Positions 54,704 through 63,182 of a stretch of 64,000 nt of DNA are shown here, in pieces. The DNA is from Bombella apis (GTDB taxonomy: Bacteria > Pseudomonadota > Alphaproteobacteria > Acetobacterales > Acetobacteraceae). A program made the position numbers and the translations under genes. Position 1 is the first letter of the stretch, and the number at the start of each line of letters is the position of its first letter. The notes under the pieces are model-generated. The model was not told where the DNA came from. It did no database searches and worked only from the letters and a program-made list of their open reading frames with translations. Location of the stretch: contig NZ_JAGJTM010000004.1 of NCBI RefSeq assembly GCF_018221685.1, positions 124,001 through 188,000 of the forward strand, written 5' to 3'.

Positions 54704-55893
54704 GGTGCATCTCCCTGTGTGGAGGCGTCACTGGCTTGCCGTTCCCTGTAGGCTGCCAGAGGGAGCAGCCCCAGAAAGGTGAGGAACCAGACCAGCATGG
54801 CGCCCCGGCTGAGCCAGACCCAGAGGGGGGTAGCTCTGTTCATTCCTGCCAGAATGAGGATGATGAAGGCGATGAAGAACAGTCCCAGCCCCATCCGGGC
54901 CAGCGGGCGGTAGGTGGCGTTATGGCGGGGGGACTGGTCCAGCCAGGGCAGGATGAAGAGGACAAGCAGGCTGGTGGCTGCTGCAATCAGCCCGCCCAGA
55001 CGGGAAGGGACAGCCCGCAGCATGGCAAACCACGGGGCCAGATACCATTCCGGTGTGATGTCTGTCGGTGTTTTGAGGGGATTGGCTGGGATGATGTTGT
55101 CCAGTTTGCCCAGCAGCCCCGGCAGGAAAAAGATCAGCCCGGCAAACAGGGCCAGAAACACGCAGACGGCCAGACAGTCCTTCACCACATAAAATGGAGC
55201 AAAGGGGCGGGTCGTGCGGTCCGGGTGGGGGCTGTCCAGCGTGGGGTTGCTGGAGCCTGTACCATGCAGGCAGAGTATATGGAGCCCGACCACCGCAGCG
55301 ATGATGAAGCCAAGGGTGAAATGCAGGATGAAGAAGCGGTGCAGGGCCACACCGCCCAGCGTGTCTTCTCCCAGAAGATAGACGAGCAGCCCGTGACCGA
55401 TGCCGGGTATGGCCTCCACGGCATGGGTGATGACGGTGGCCCCCCAATAGGACATCTGCCCCCATGGCAGGACATAACCTGCAAAGGCGGTCGTCATGAA
55501 CAGAAGCATCAGGAACAGGCCGGAGAGCCAGACAAGTTCCCGTGGGGCCTTGTAAGACCCGTACCAGAGGCCTCGGCCGACATGGAGATAGAGCGCAGCA
55601 AAGAGCAGGCTGACCCCGCCTGTATGGATGCTGCGGATGAGCCAGCCGGAGGGGACCCGCCGTTCCATGGCTTCCACACTGTCGAAAGCCTGGGCGAGAT
55701 CGGGTTGGTAATGCAGGGAGAGGAACAGACCGCTTACGACCATCAGCCCGAAAGCAACCATCAGACAGGCACCAAGTGTCCAGAGCAGATTGACCGGCGG
55801 CATGGGGAAGCGGGTCATGTGCTGGCAGAAAGGCCGCAGGAAGGGCAGGCGGGAGTCGAGCCAGCTTCTGGTCGGGTGTGTGTTGTCGTTCAT
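54700..55893 (-). CDS. petB: Cytochrome b of the bc1 complex
   Basis: Membrane subunit with two b hemes and the quinol-oxidation site. The four heme histidines lie in helices B and D (LSLHYQP, RSIHTGG, ...AVEAIPG...HRFFILHF, LGLHILCLHG region), and the Qo-site loop reads PEWYLAPW (the PEWY signature). 397 residues. Starts 15 bp after petA and overlaps petC. Confidence 0.96.
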   Translation of the reverse strand: MNDNTHPTRSWLDSRLPFLRPFCQHMTRFPMPPVNLLWTLGACLMVAFGLMVVSGLFLSLHYQPDLAQAFDSVEAMERRVPSGWLIRSIHTGGVSLLFAALYLHVGRGLWYGSYKAPRELVWLSGLFLMLLFMTTAFAGYVLPWGQMSYWGATVITHAVEAIPGIGHGLLVYLLGEDTLGGVALHRFFILHFTLGFIIAAVVGLHILCLHGTGSSNPTLDSPHPDRTTRPFAPFYVVKDCLAVCVFLALFAGLIFFLPGLLGKLDNIIPANPLKTPTDITPEWYLAPWFAMLRAVPSRLGGLIAAATSLLVLFILPWLDQSPRHNATYRPLARMGLGLFFIAFIILILAGMNRATPLWVWLSRGAMLVWFLTFLGLLPLAAYRERQASDASTQGDAP

Positions 55894-55908
55894 CGTGTGG
55901 ACCGTCCC

Positions 55909-56580
55909 TCAGAGCTGCTGGATGCTGTTCATGCCGTAATGGGGTGAGAGAAGGCTTTCTCCCAGCCTGATTGTATGGTCATCCACGAAATGGAGTGGGG
56001 GAACCGGGAGATTGTAGGGGGCGGGCATGTTGCGAAGGACCCGGCCAGCTCCATCAAACTGCGACCCATGGCAGGGGCAGAAGAATCCGCCAGAGGCGGG
56101 CAGGCTGGTGATGTTCTGATAGTCCGGTACGCAGCCCAGATGGGTGCAGATGGTGACATACACGCCATAGTCGGGCCGGAGGGACCGGTGGGCATTTTCA
56201 GCCTCACGGGGCTGCTGCCGGATGCGGGATTGCGGGTCCAGCAGCTGGGCGAGCAGGGCGGGGTCCTCCAGCGCACGGATCATCTCTGGTGTGCGGCGCT
56301 GGATGGCAACGGGCATCCCCTGCCAGACGACGATCTTGTGCGCACCGGGTTCCAGGTCCTGTACGGAAATATCCAGGACCGTTTCTTCCTGTGTGCTGGC
56401 AGCAGAGCTTGCCCGGGTGCGGCGGAGACTGTCCAGAAAGGGTGCGGCCAGCGTACAGGCCCCGGCCCCTCCCAGCGCCACGGACCCAGCCGTCAGGACC
56501 GTGCGGCGTGTCGGGCGGGGCAGGAGGGACTCTTCATCAAGGGATGGATGGGCCGTGCTGGCATCATGGTTCCGGGTCAT
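55909..56580 (-). CDS. petA: Rieske iron-sulfur subunit of the bc1 complex
   Basis: A 223-residue protein with an N-terminal Arg-rich region and one transmembrane/TAT-like anchor, then the Rieske fold with CTHLGC and CPCHGS, which bind the [2Fe-2S] cluster through two Cys and two His. A -10-like TATAAA lies about 30 bp upstream of its ATG, so the petABC promoter is probably there. Confidence 0.96.
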   Translation of the reverse strand: MTRNHDASTAHPSLDEESLLPRPTRRTVLTAGSVALGGAGACTLAAPFLDSLRRTRASSAASTQEETVLDISVQDLEPGAHKIVVWQGMPVAIQRRTPEMIRALEDPALLAQLLDPQSRIRQQPREAENAHRSLRPDYGVYVTICTHLGCVPDYQNITSLPASGGFFCPCHGSQFDGAGRVLRNMPAPYNLPVPPLHFVDDHTIRLGESLLSPHYGMNSIQQL

Positions 56581-56692
56581 GGGCGGGCGTTCTCCTCAGG
56601 CCCTTTTTATAGAAAGAGCCGCAGCGCGGTGCAATTGGCCCGTGGAGGGGCCGGCTGACCGTTTTTTCCTGTCTGGTTCATAAGGGGCAGGC

Positions 56693-59600
56693 TTACAGGG
56701 CGGCCCGGACCCGCCTCATCAGGGACAGACTGCGGTGTTTCAGCTTTTCCATCAGCAGATAGACAGCTGGTGTGGTGTAGAAGGTGAGCAGCTGGCTGAT
56801 GGCCATGCCGCCCAGAATGGCCACGCCCAGAGGGCGGCGCAGTTCGCAGCCATACCCCTGGCTCATCAGCAGCGGGATACCGCCGAGGGCTGCGGCCAGT
56901 GTTGTCATAAGGATGGGGCGGAAGCGGGTGACAGAGGCATGGCGGATGGTCTCCTCGGCTGTCATGCCTGGATGATGGTGGTGGATGTGCAGGGCAAAGT
57001 CGATCACCAGGATGGCATTCTTCTTCACGAGGCCCGTCAGCAGGATGACGCCGATGATGGCCACAAGACTGAACTGCTCACCGGAGGCCCATAGCCCCAG
57101 CACGCCCCCCACGCCAGCGGACGGCAGGGTGGAAAGGATGGTGATGGGGTGGAGGAGACTTTCGTAGAGAACGCCGAGGGCAATGTACATGATGGTGATG
57201 GCGGCCAGGAAGGCCAGCAGGGCATTGAGCATGAGGTCCGTCGTTTCTCCGGTTGTCCCCGTGAACTCCCCATGAATGCTGTCTGAAGCATGAAGGTTCA
57301 CCAGTGCCCTGTGTATCAGCGAGATGGCATCATCATAGCTGGTGCCTTCGGCCAGATCGAAGGAGAGTGTCGTGGCATAATAGCCATTATGGTGGGTGAT
57401 GCTGAGCGGCATGGGCGTTTTGACAATGCTGGCAACATTGTCCAGCGGGATCATCGTTTCCTGGGATGAGGAGACGGCGGCCCCGTTCGAGCTGTTGCCC
57501 GAGAGCTTGTTGGCCAGGGAGTTGGTGACGGAATCCCGGGAGAGGGAGGCCTGGGTACTGAGCGTGCCTTTGGTCCTGACCCGGATGAGGTTGGAGGCAA
57601 TGCCCCCTGCTGCCGTACCAGCCGAGGTGGACAGCCAGAGATGGTGCAGTGTGTTGGAATATTCCCGGAACGGTTCCGCCACCACCATGACCACCCGGTG
57701 ATTGGTCAGGGGAAGGTGGATGGTGGAGACGATGCTCTGCCCGTAGGCATCGAAGAGCGCATTCTGCACGAGCTGGGGCGTGATGTTGTAGCGGGCTTCC
57801 AGGTCACGGTGGATGAGGACATTGGCAAAAAAGCTCAGATCCTCTGCATCGGTGGAGAGGTTGCGGAACTTCCCGCTGGCCCGCAGCTGGGCCAGCAGGG
57901 GAGGCATGGTGGCGTAAAGGGGGCCGTTGCTGTCGCTCTGGAGAACATAACGGTAATTGCCCGTGGTGTTGCTGTCGCCCCCTCCCTGGCGGCCATTGTT
58001 CAGAGCCCAGAAAAAGGCCTCCGCCCCGGCCTGCTGGGGAATGGCCTTGCGCAGCCGGGCCAGGATGACGGGGATGCTGTCACGCATGCTCTTGGCCTTG
58101 AGCGTGACGAAGATGCGCCCCGTATGGCTCGTGCGGTTGAAGGTCACGACGGTCTGCACGGCCGGGTCTTTCTGGATGATGCTTTCCACCTGATGCATCC
58201 GGCGTGTCAGGGCCTTGAAGGAGAGGCTTGGTTCGCCATTGATGCTGCCCTGAAGAATGGCAAGGTCCATGGAGGGTATGGCCGTCTTGGGCATGAGAAT
58301 GATGATGCCGACCATGAGCAGGAAGCTTCCCGGCAGGGTCAGCCCGATGATGATGGGGTGGCGGAGGCTCCAGTGCATTGAACGGTCATAGAGCGACGTC
58401 AGGTGGTAAAGTCCCGTTTCCACGGCACGGACAGTCCTCATGGCACCATAGAGAAGCCAGGAGACAGGGTCTGCCAGGGGAGAATAGCGGGGCCTTTCGG
58501 GAATGGCCGGCGTGCTGCCTGCTGGTTCTATCGTCAGGAAATGGGCGCAGAGCATGGGCGTCAGGGTCAGGGACAGGACCATGGAGATGGCAATGGTCGC
58601 AGCCATTGTCAGCGCAAATTCATGAAGGGCCGAACCAAGCGTACCGGGGATGCAGAGCAGCGGGATGAAAACGGCGATGAGGGACAGGCTGATGGAGATG
58701 ATGGTGAAGGCGATCTCGGAGGTGCCGACGATGCTGGCCTGATAGCGGTTCATCCCGTTTTCCATGTGGCGGGCAATGTTCTCCAGCACGACAATGGCAT
58801 CATCAATGACAAACCCGACTGCAATGGTCAGAGCCATGAGGGAAAGGATGTTCAGCGAGAAATTGAACCACGCCATGGCTGTCAGCGTCCCCGAGAGAGC
58901 GACAGGGATGGTGATGGCCGGGATGAGCGTGCTGGCCATGTGGCGGAAGAAGAGGGCAATGACCAGCACAACCAGAAAGATGGAAATGACCAGTGTCTGT
59001 TTGGCATCTGCCAGCGAGGCCCGGATGGTCAGGGACAGGTCCAGGCCGGTGCGGAGTTCCGCACTGGCAGGCAGGGCCTGCTGGAGCCGGGGAAGACGCC
59101 TGACGATGTCGTTGACAATCTCCACCGCATTGGCGTGTGGCTGAGGGATGACAGCGATTGTGATGGCTGTTTTCCCGTTCAGTGTACTGTTTTGGTACAC
59201 GTCCTGCACGTCATCCCGTACGGTGGCGATGTCTTTGAGGTAGATGGGATTTTTCCCGTTGCGGTAGGCCACGATGAGGTCCCTGTAATGGGCGGCCTCG
59301 GTAGCCTGGTCATTCGTCTGGAGCTGGATGCGCTGGTTGCCCGACGTGATGAAGCCCTTTGGCGTGAAGGCATTGGCCGAGGCCAGCGCCGCCCGGACAT
59401 CCTCGGGGTTCAGCCCCCAGCGGTAGAGAGGATAGGGGTTCAGTTCGACCCGGACAGCCGGGTTGGAGGCCCCGAACAGCTCGACACGCCCCACACCGGC
59501 TATCTGTGCCAGTATGGGGCGGACCCTTATGGTGGCGAGGTCATAAAGCTGTGCCCTGGGGAGCTGGTCTGATGTCAGATGGAGCAGATAGATCGGTTTG

Positions 59601-60007
59601 TCGCCATCCAGCTTGAAGGCCTGCGGGTCTGCTTCCAGCGTGCTGGTGGGCAGGTCGCTTCGGGCGGCATGGAGGGCTGCCTGCACATCCCGCAGGGCGC
59701 CATTGATGTTGCGGGATGAGGAAAAATCCAGAAAGATGGACGTCTGCCCTCTGGTCGTGACGGATTCCAGCGTCTGGATGTCTGCAATGGTCGCCAGCCG
59801 CCGCTCCAGTGGAGTGGAGACGGAGGTGGCCATCTGCTGCGGGTCCGACCCCGGCTGGTTGGCGATCACCATGATGGAGGTCGCCGTCATGTCCGGCATG
59901 GTGGAAATGGGCAGGAAAGGCAGGGCAATCATGCCGGACAGAAAGATGGCGAGTGCCAGAAGTGTTGTCGCCACGGGGCGGTCAATGAAAAGACGACAGA
60001 AGACCAT
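56693..60007 (-). CDS. RND-family efflux permease (MdtB/MdtC-like), no adaptor gene adjacent
   Basis: Proton-driven inner-membrane pump component, 1104 residues, somewhat long for the family (about 1030-1040). N-terminus RLFIDRPVATTLLALAIFLSG, proton-relay Asp pair in GFVIDDAIVVLE and the Lys of LVKKNAILVIDF are present; two large periplasmic loops give the usual porter domains. A membrane-fusion adaptor and outer-membrane channel are normally next door, but upstream lies a small exported protein gene and downstream the petABC operon. Substrate unknown (drugs or toxic metabolites). Confidence 0.93.
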   Translation of the reverse strand: MVFCRLFIDRPVATTLLALAIFLSGMIALPFLPISTMPDMTATSIMVIANQPGSDPQQMATSVSTPLERRLATIADIQTLESVTTRGQTSIFLDFSSSRNINGALRDVQAALHAARSDLPTSTLEADPQAFKLDGDKPIYLLHLTSDQLPRAQLYDLATIRVRPILAQIAGVGRVELFGASNPAVRVELNPYPLYRWGLNPEDVRAALASANAFTPKGFITSGNQRIQLQTNDQATEAAHYRDLIVAYRNGKNPIYLKDIATVRDDVQDVYQNSTLNGKTAITIAVIPQPHANAVEIVNDIVRRLPRLQQALPASAELRTGLDLSLTIRASLADAKQTLVISIFLVVLVIALFFRHMASTLIPAITIPVALSGTLTAMAWFNFSLNILSLMALTIAVGFVIDDAIVVLENIARHMENGMNRYQASIVGTSEIAFTIISISLSLIAVFIPLLCIPGTLGSALHEFALTMAATIAISMVLSLTLTPMLCAHFLTIEPAGSTPAIPERPRYSPLADPVSWLLYGAMRTVRAVETGLYHLTSLYDRSMHWSLRHPIIIGLTLPGSFLLMVGIIILMPKTAIPSMDLAILQGSINGEPSLSFKALTRRMHQVESIIQKDPAVQTVVTFNRTSHTGRIFVTLKAKSMRDSIPVILARLRKAIPQQAGAEAFFWALNNGRQGGGDSNTTGNYRYVLQSDSNGPLYATMPPLLAQLRASGKFRNLSTDAEDLSFFANVLIHRDLEARYNITPQLVQNALFDAYGQSIVSTIHLPLTNHRVVMVVAEPFREYSNTLHHLWLSTSAGTAAGGIASNLIRVRTKGTLSTQASLSRDSVTNSLANKLSGNSSNGAAVSSSQETMIPLDNVASIVKTPMPLSITHHNGYYATTLSFDLAEGTSYDDAISLIHRALVNLHASDSIHGEFTGTTGETTDLMLNALLAFLAAITIMYIALGVLYESLLHPITILSTLPSAGVGGVLGLWASGEQFSLVAIIGVILLTGLVKKNAILVIDFALHIHHHHPGMTAEETIRHASVTRFRPILMTTLAAALGGIPLLMSQGYGCELRRPLGVAILGGMAISQLLTFYTTPAVYLLMEKLKHRSLSLMRRVRAAL

Positions 60008-60082
60008 CCCTGACTATTAACTCTTTCTTATCGTTTTATTGCAGAACCTGTGCCTCCATAGAGATATTATCCTACTCAAATC

Positions 60083-60100
60083 AACCAGTTTTTACTGGTT
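60083..60100. promoter_or_regulatory. Palindrome upstream of the RND gene
   Basis: AACCAGT-TTTT-ACTGGTT, a perfect 7-bp inverted repeat in an AT-rich 153-bp gap. It lies about 80 bp upstream of the RND ATG and 60 bp past the preceding stop, without a terminator T-run, so it fits an operator better than a terminator. Confidence 0.35.
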
Positions 60101-60160
60101 ATTCAAGTAATACCATTTTGTTAGGAAAAGGTTAAAATAATCCCCTTTCGTTCGGCCTGC

Positions 60161-60616
60161 TCAGGGTGTCACGGGCTGGGGCTGTGCCGGAACATAGCCA
60201 TAGCCCTGTACGTATGTGGTCGTCTGGGCGACATATCCCTGACCGGGCTGAAAATGGGTGTAGCCGGGCACGGGGTAGGGGTAGCCGGGTACAGGCGGAG
60301 GAGCCGCAGGCTGCTGGATGACGATGACATTCGTGCTCTGTGGTGGCGGTGGCGGCGGGGCATAGCTCGGGGCCATGTAGGGCATGGCGTAGCCACCATC
60401 GTAATAGCCGCCTCCGCCATAGCCGTTGAAGACACGGTCAACCACGTTGTACCCCACACCGGACCCTACGCCGAAGCCAAGCCCCCGGGCGAAGCTGTGG
60501 CCGAAACTGTGGTGATGGTGTGCCTCGGCTGGCGTGATGGCCAGACCGCAGGCCAGAGCTGCCAGAGCAAGGCCTGCGGCTGCCCGCTTCATCAGTAGTC
60601 CGGAGACATGGATCAT
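60161..60616 (-). CDS. Small exported Pro/Gly/Tyr-rich protein, unknown function
   Basis: A 151-residue protein from ATG 60616 (AAGGAA SD). Signal peptide ends in AEA-HHHHS, leaving a His-rich mature N-terminus. The rest has a Gly-rich zipper-like segment, a GGYYDGG tract, a run of six prolines, and Tyr/Gln repeats (GYPYPVPGY, YVQGYGYVP). Low-complexity composition of this type is seen in surface or stress-induced proteins. No family recognised. Confidence 0.65.
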   Translation of the reverse strand: MIHVSGLLMKRAAAGLALAALACGLAITPAEAHHHHSFGHSFARGLGFGVGSGVGYNVVDRVFNGYGGGGYYDGGYAMPYMAPSYAPPPPPPQSTNVIVIQQPAAPPPVPGYPYPVPGYTHFQPGQGYVAQTTTYVQGYGYVPAQPQPVTP

Positions 60617-60770
60617 CTTGCGTTTCCTTGTACCAGTTCTGTCAGGCTGCCTGCCTGTCCAGCCTCTTTCATGTGGGGCTGTCCGCATGGGAAGATACAG
60701 GAGCAGGGTGATAAAATGTTAGTGAAATCACTGTTATGAAATGGTCATGTCTGTGGGGGGTGAAGACCGG

Positions 60771-61253
60771 TCATTCGGCAATGCTGGCAAAAATCCCCTG
60801 CGTCACCATCTGCACATCCTGGGGTGTCAGGCAGGCCAGAAATCCCCGGTCCCCGGCATTGATCCAGATTGTCCTGTGTTTCTGTGCGCTGCGGTCGATG
60901 ACGGTGGGCAGGGTTTCACGGGAGCCGAAAGGCGTTGTTCCACCCGAGACGAATCCCGTGCGGTCATGGGCCTCATCGGGCTGCATCATCTTGGCATTCC
61001 GGCCACCCAGAGCCGCTGCCAGTGCCTTGAAGTTGACCCGTCTGTCCACCGGGATGACTGCAAAAGCGGGCTGCTTCCTGTCGATCTTGACGGCAAGGGT
61101 TTTGAAGACGGCGGAAGGCTTTGCCCCAATGGCGCTGGCGGCCTGCTCGCCGATATGGCCTTTCTGTGGGGCATAGTCGTAGCGGCATGTCCTGTATGAA
61201 ATGGCGGCACTGTCGAAAAACCGGGTGGCGGCGGTATCCTGCCTGTCTGTCAT
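60771..61253 (-). CDS. ybaK: YbaK/EbsC-type Cys-tRNA(Pro) deacylase
   Basis: Trans-editing enzyme that hydrolyses Cys-tRNA(Pro) formed by proline-tRNA ligase. 160 residues with the family's central KTLAVKID, RRVNFKALAAALG and GFVSGGTTPFG segments; the catalytic Lys and GxxxP-type loop are intact. AGGAG lies 6 nt upstream. A tRNA-Pro gene is present elsewhere in the window. Confidence 0.92.
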   Translation of the reverse strand: MTDRQDTAATRFFDSAAISYRTCRYDYAPQKGHIGEQAASAIGAKPSAVFKTLAVKIDRKQPAFAVIPVDRRVNFKALAAALGGRNAKMMQPDEAHDRTGFVSGGTTPFGSRETLPTVIDRSAQKHRTIWINAGDRGFLACLTPQDVQMVTQGIFASIAE

Positions 61254-61449
61254 GGGGTGTCTCCTGTTGGATATGCAGGGGTGGATGAGGCTCCAGTCAG
61301 AAAACCTTGCGACTCTTCGTCTGGCAAGCCGTCATGATACAGCCCTGCCTTGGCCTCACGGCCGGGATGGTTGCGTCTGGTTCGGTTGCGGGCCATTCTG
61401 CCAGAAGGGTGGGTCGGTCTTCATCCATCCGTCATGCAGGAGACGTTCC

Positions 61450-61746
61450 ATGTGCGGACCACTTGTCGTTCTGGCAGAATTCGAGGCCAGAGAAGATACT
61501 CTGGAGGCATTCCTTGAGGTCTGCCGTCATGATGCGGCCCGTTCCAGGGCTGATGAGCCAGGCTGTCTGGAATTTACCATTCAGTGCAGTGAGGATGATC
61601 CCATGCTTGTTGTGCTGCACGAGGTGTATGAGAGCCGGGCTGCCTTCCGGGCGCATGAGGCTGCTCCGCATTTTGCCGTTTTTTCCAGAGCGTTGCAGGA
61701 TCTGAAGATTGTCACGAGGCAGATACGGTTCTTTCATCGGCAATGA
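61450..61746 (+). CDS. Antibiotic biosynthesis monooxygenase (ABM) domain protein
   Basis: A 98-residue ferredoxin-like fold protein. LVVLAEFEA opens it, GCLEFTIQCSEDDPMLVVLHEVYES is the domain core, and HFAVFSRAL follows. ATG 61450 has AGGAGA upstream; an open frame extends back to 61201 without conserved sequence. Members include YgiN-type quinol monooxygenases and heme oxygenase-like enzymes, but many have no known activity. 18 bp before alkB on the same strand. Confidence 0.85.
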   Translation: MCGPLVVLAEFEAREDTLEAFLEVCRHDAARSRADEPGCLEFTIQCSEDDPMLVVLHEVYESRAAFRAHEAAPHFAVFSRALQDLKIVTRQIRFFHRQ

Positions 61747-61764
61747 GAGGGGAGTGACTGGCCC

Positions 61765-62442
61765 TTGATGGATGATCTTTTCCCGGAGACCCGGGAGCAG
61801 CTTGTCCTGTCGCCCGGGGCGGTTCTGCTGGGTGGCTTTGCCCGTGCGGAGGCGCAGGTGCTGCTTCAGGCTGTGGAATCCATCAGCCAGAAGGCTCCTT
61901 TCCGTCATTACAGGACGGCTGGTGGAGGGGTGATGGCAGCGGGCATGACGGCCTGTGGTCCATATGGTTGGGTGAGTGACGGGCAGGGCTACCGTTACAT
62001 GCAGACCGACCCGCTGACGGGCCAGCCCTGGCCGGCCATGCCTGCCCTTTTTGCAGATATGGCAGGGCGTGCTGCACGGGCGGCAGGTTACGAGGGGTTT
62101 GTCCCACAATGCGGGCTTGTCAATCGGTATGCCGTCGGAGCGGGAATGGGGCTGCATCAGGATCGTGACGAACGTACCATGCAGGCCCCCGTCGTTTCGG
62201 TCTCGCTGGGGCTTTCAGCCCTGTTCCTGTGGGGTGGTGCCCTGCGGGGTTCCCCCTGCCGCAAGGTGCCGCTGCATCATGGGGATGTGGTGGTCTGGGG
62301 TGGCCCAAGCCGATGTCATTTTCATGGTGTGGCACCGATACGGGCCGCACCAGCCGTCGCCGGGCTGGACTGTCGGTACAACCTTACCTTCCGGGTGGTG
62401 GACCGCCCCTTCAGCGGGACGGGGCTACATTATCCAGATTGA
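61765..62442 (+). CDS. alkB: Alkylated DNA repair dioxygenase AlkB
   Basis: Fe(II)/2-oxoglutarate enzyme that reverses N1-methyladenine and N3-methylcytosine. The iron-binding HQDRDE and the later His in FHGV, with the Arg of CRYNLTFR for 2-oxoglutarate, are intact; MQTDPLTGQPWPAMP is the substrate lid. 225 residues. The last 32 bp overlap the end of the convergent exported protein gene. Confidence 0.94.
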   Translation: MMDDLFPETREQLVLSPGAVLLGGFARAEAQVLLQAVESISQKAPFRHYRTAGGGVMAAGMTACGPYGWVSDGQGYRYMQTDPLTGQPWPAMPALFADMAGRAARAAGYEGFVPQCGLVNRYAVGAGMGLHQDRDERTMQAPVVSVSLGLSALFLWGGALRGSPCRKVPLHHGDVVVWGGPSRCHFHGVAPIRAAPAVAGLDCRYNLTFRVVDRPFSGTGLHYPD

Positions 62443-63094
62443 TGAGGCTTGTTGCAGGCTGGAACCGCCGGGGAGAATGGGCGGCCTTGTCCATGTTGTT
62501 TTCTTCTGCCGTTACGGGGGGCACGTGTGTAAAGCTCAGCTTTACCGTGACGGCCCGGTTGTGCAGGAAGACATTCCCGACTGTTTCATCCTGTGCCCGG
62601 CTGATGCCATGGGCAGGCTGGGTCCCCCGCCATGGAACGATGAGACGGGATGACCAGGCGTCTTCACTGGACACGGCATCAGGCTGGTCGGTCTGCTCAT
62701 CCGAGAAATAGGGCGTCAGCTGGCTGTCGGAGAAACAGGCATGGCCCATGTAGGCAGCTACGGCCTCCCGGTAGGGGCGGGCGCCATGATGGCGGGGCAT
62801 GTAAAATCCGTTCCATCTGGAGTCGTATCGGCACGCCTTGGCCCGCCAGAGATCGTCCTGCCCTTTTTCCATGCTGCACTGCACACGGACATGCAGCGAG
62901 TCGTCACTGCCTGTGGAGGCATAGGTGAGAGGTGTACTGGCCAGCGTCTGGCAGGGAAGGGTGGGAATGAGAAGAGCCGGTGCTGCAGGGCGCTTGTCCA
63001 CAGGGAGAGGATCACCCGGCTCTGCCCGGGCGGTGGACACGACCGCCATCATGGTGGCGGCAAGCAGAAGAGCGGGCATGTGATGGAGTGTCAT
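62411..63094 (-). CDS. Exported protein with four cysteines, unknown function
   Basis: A 227-residue protein from ATG 63094 with a signal peptide ending in ARA-EP. The mature part has four cysteines (LPCQT, VQCSM, KACRY, HACFS) that could form two disulfides, and aromatic/charged sequence (RWNGFYMPRHHG). The final 32 bp overlap alkB tail-to-tail. Nothing named is recognisable. Not obviously linked to alkB in function. Confidence 0.65.
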   Translation of the reverse strand: MTLHHMPALLLAATMMAVVSTARAEPGDPLPVDKRPAAPALLIPTLPCQTLASTPLTYASTGSDDSLHVRVQCSMEKGQDDLWRAKACRYDSRWNGFYMPRHHGARPYREAVAAYMGHACFSDSQLTPYFSDEQTDQPDAVSSEDAWSSRLIVPWRGTQPAHGISRAQDETVGNVFLHNRAVTVKLSFTHVPPVTAEENNMDKAAHSPRRFQPATSLINLDNVAPSR

Positions 63095-63182
63095 GAGGCA
63101 AGGATACCGCAGCACGGGGAGAAAAAGGACTCACGATATCGTATGAGCTGTGGTGTGTTCAGGCAAGCGGTTCCAGCAACCA

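Noticed and set aside
61254-61449. Longer N-terminus for the ABM protein
   Set aside because: The frame is open back to 61201 but lacks conserved sequence, and ATG 61450 has a clear AGGAGA SD.
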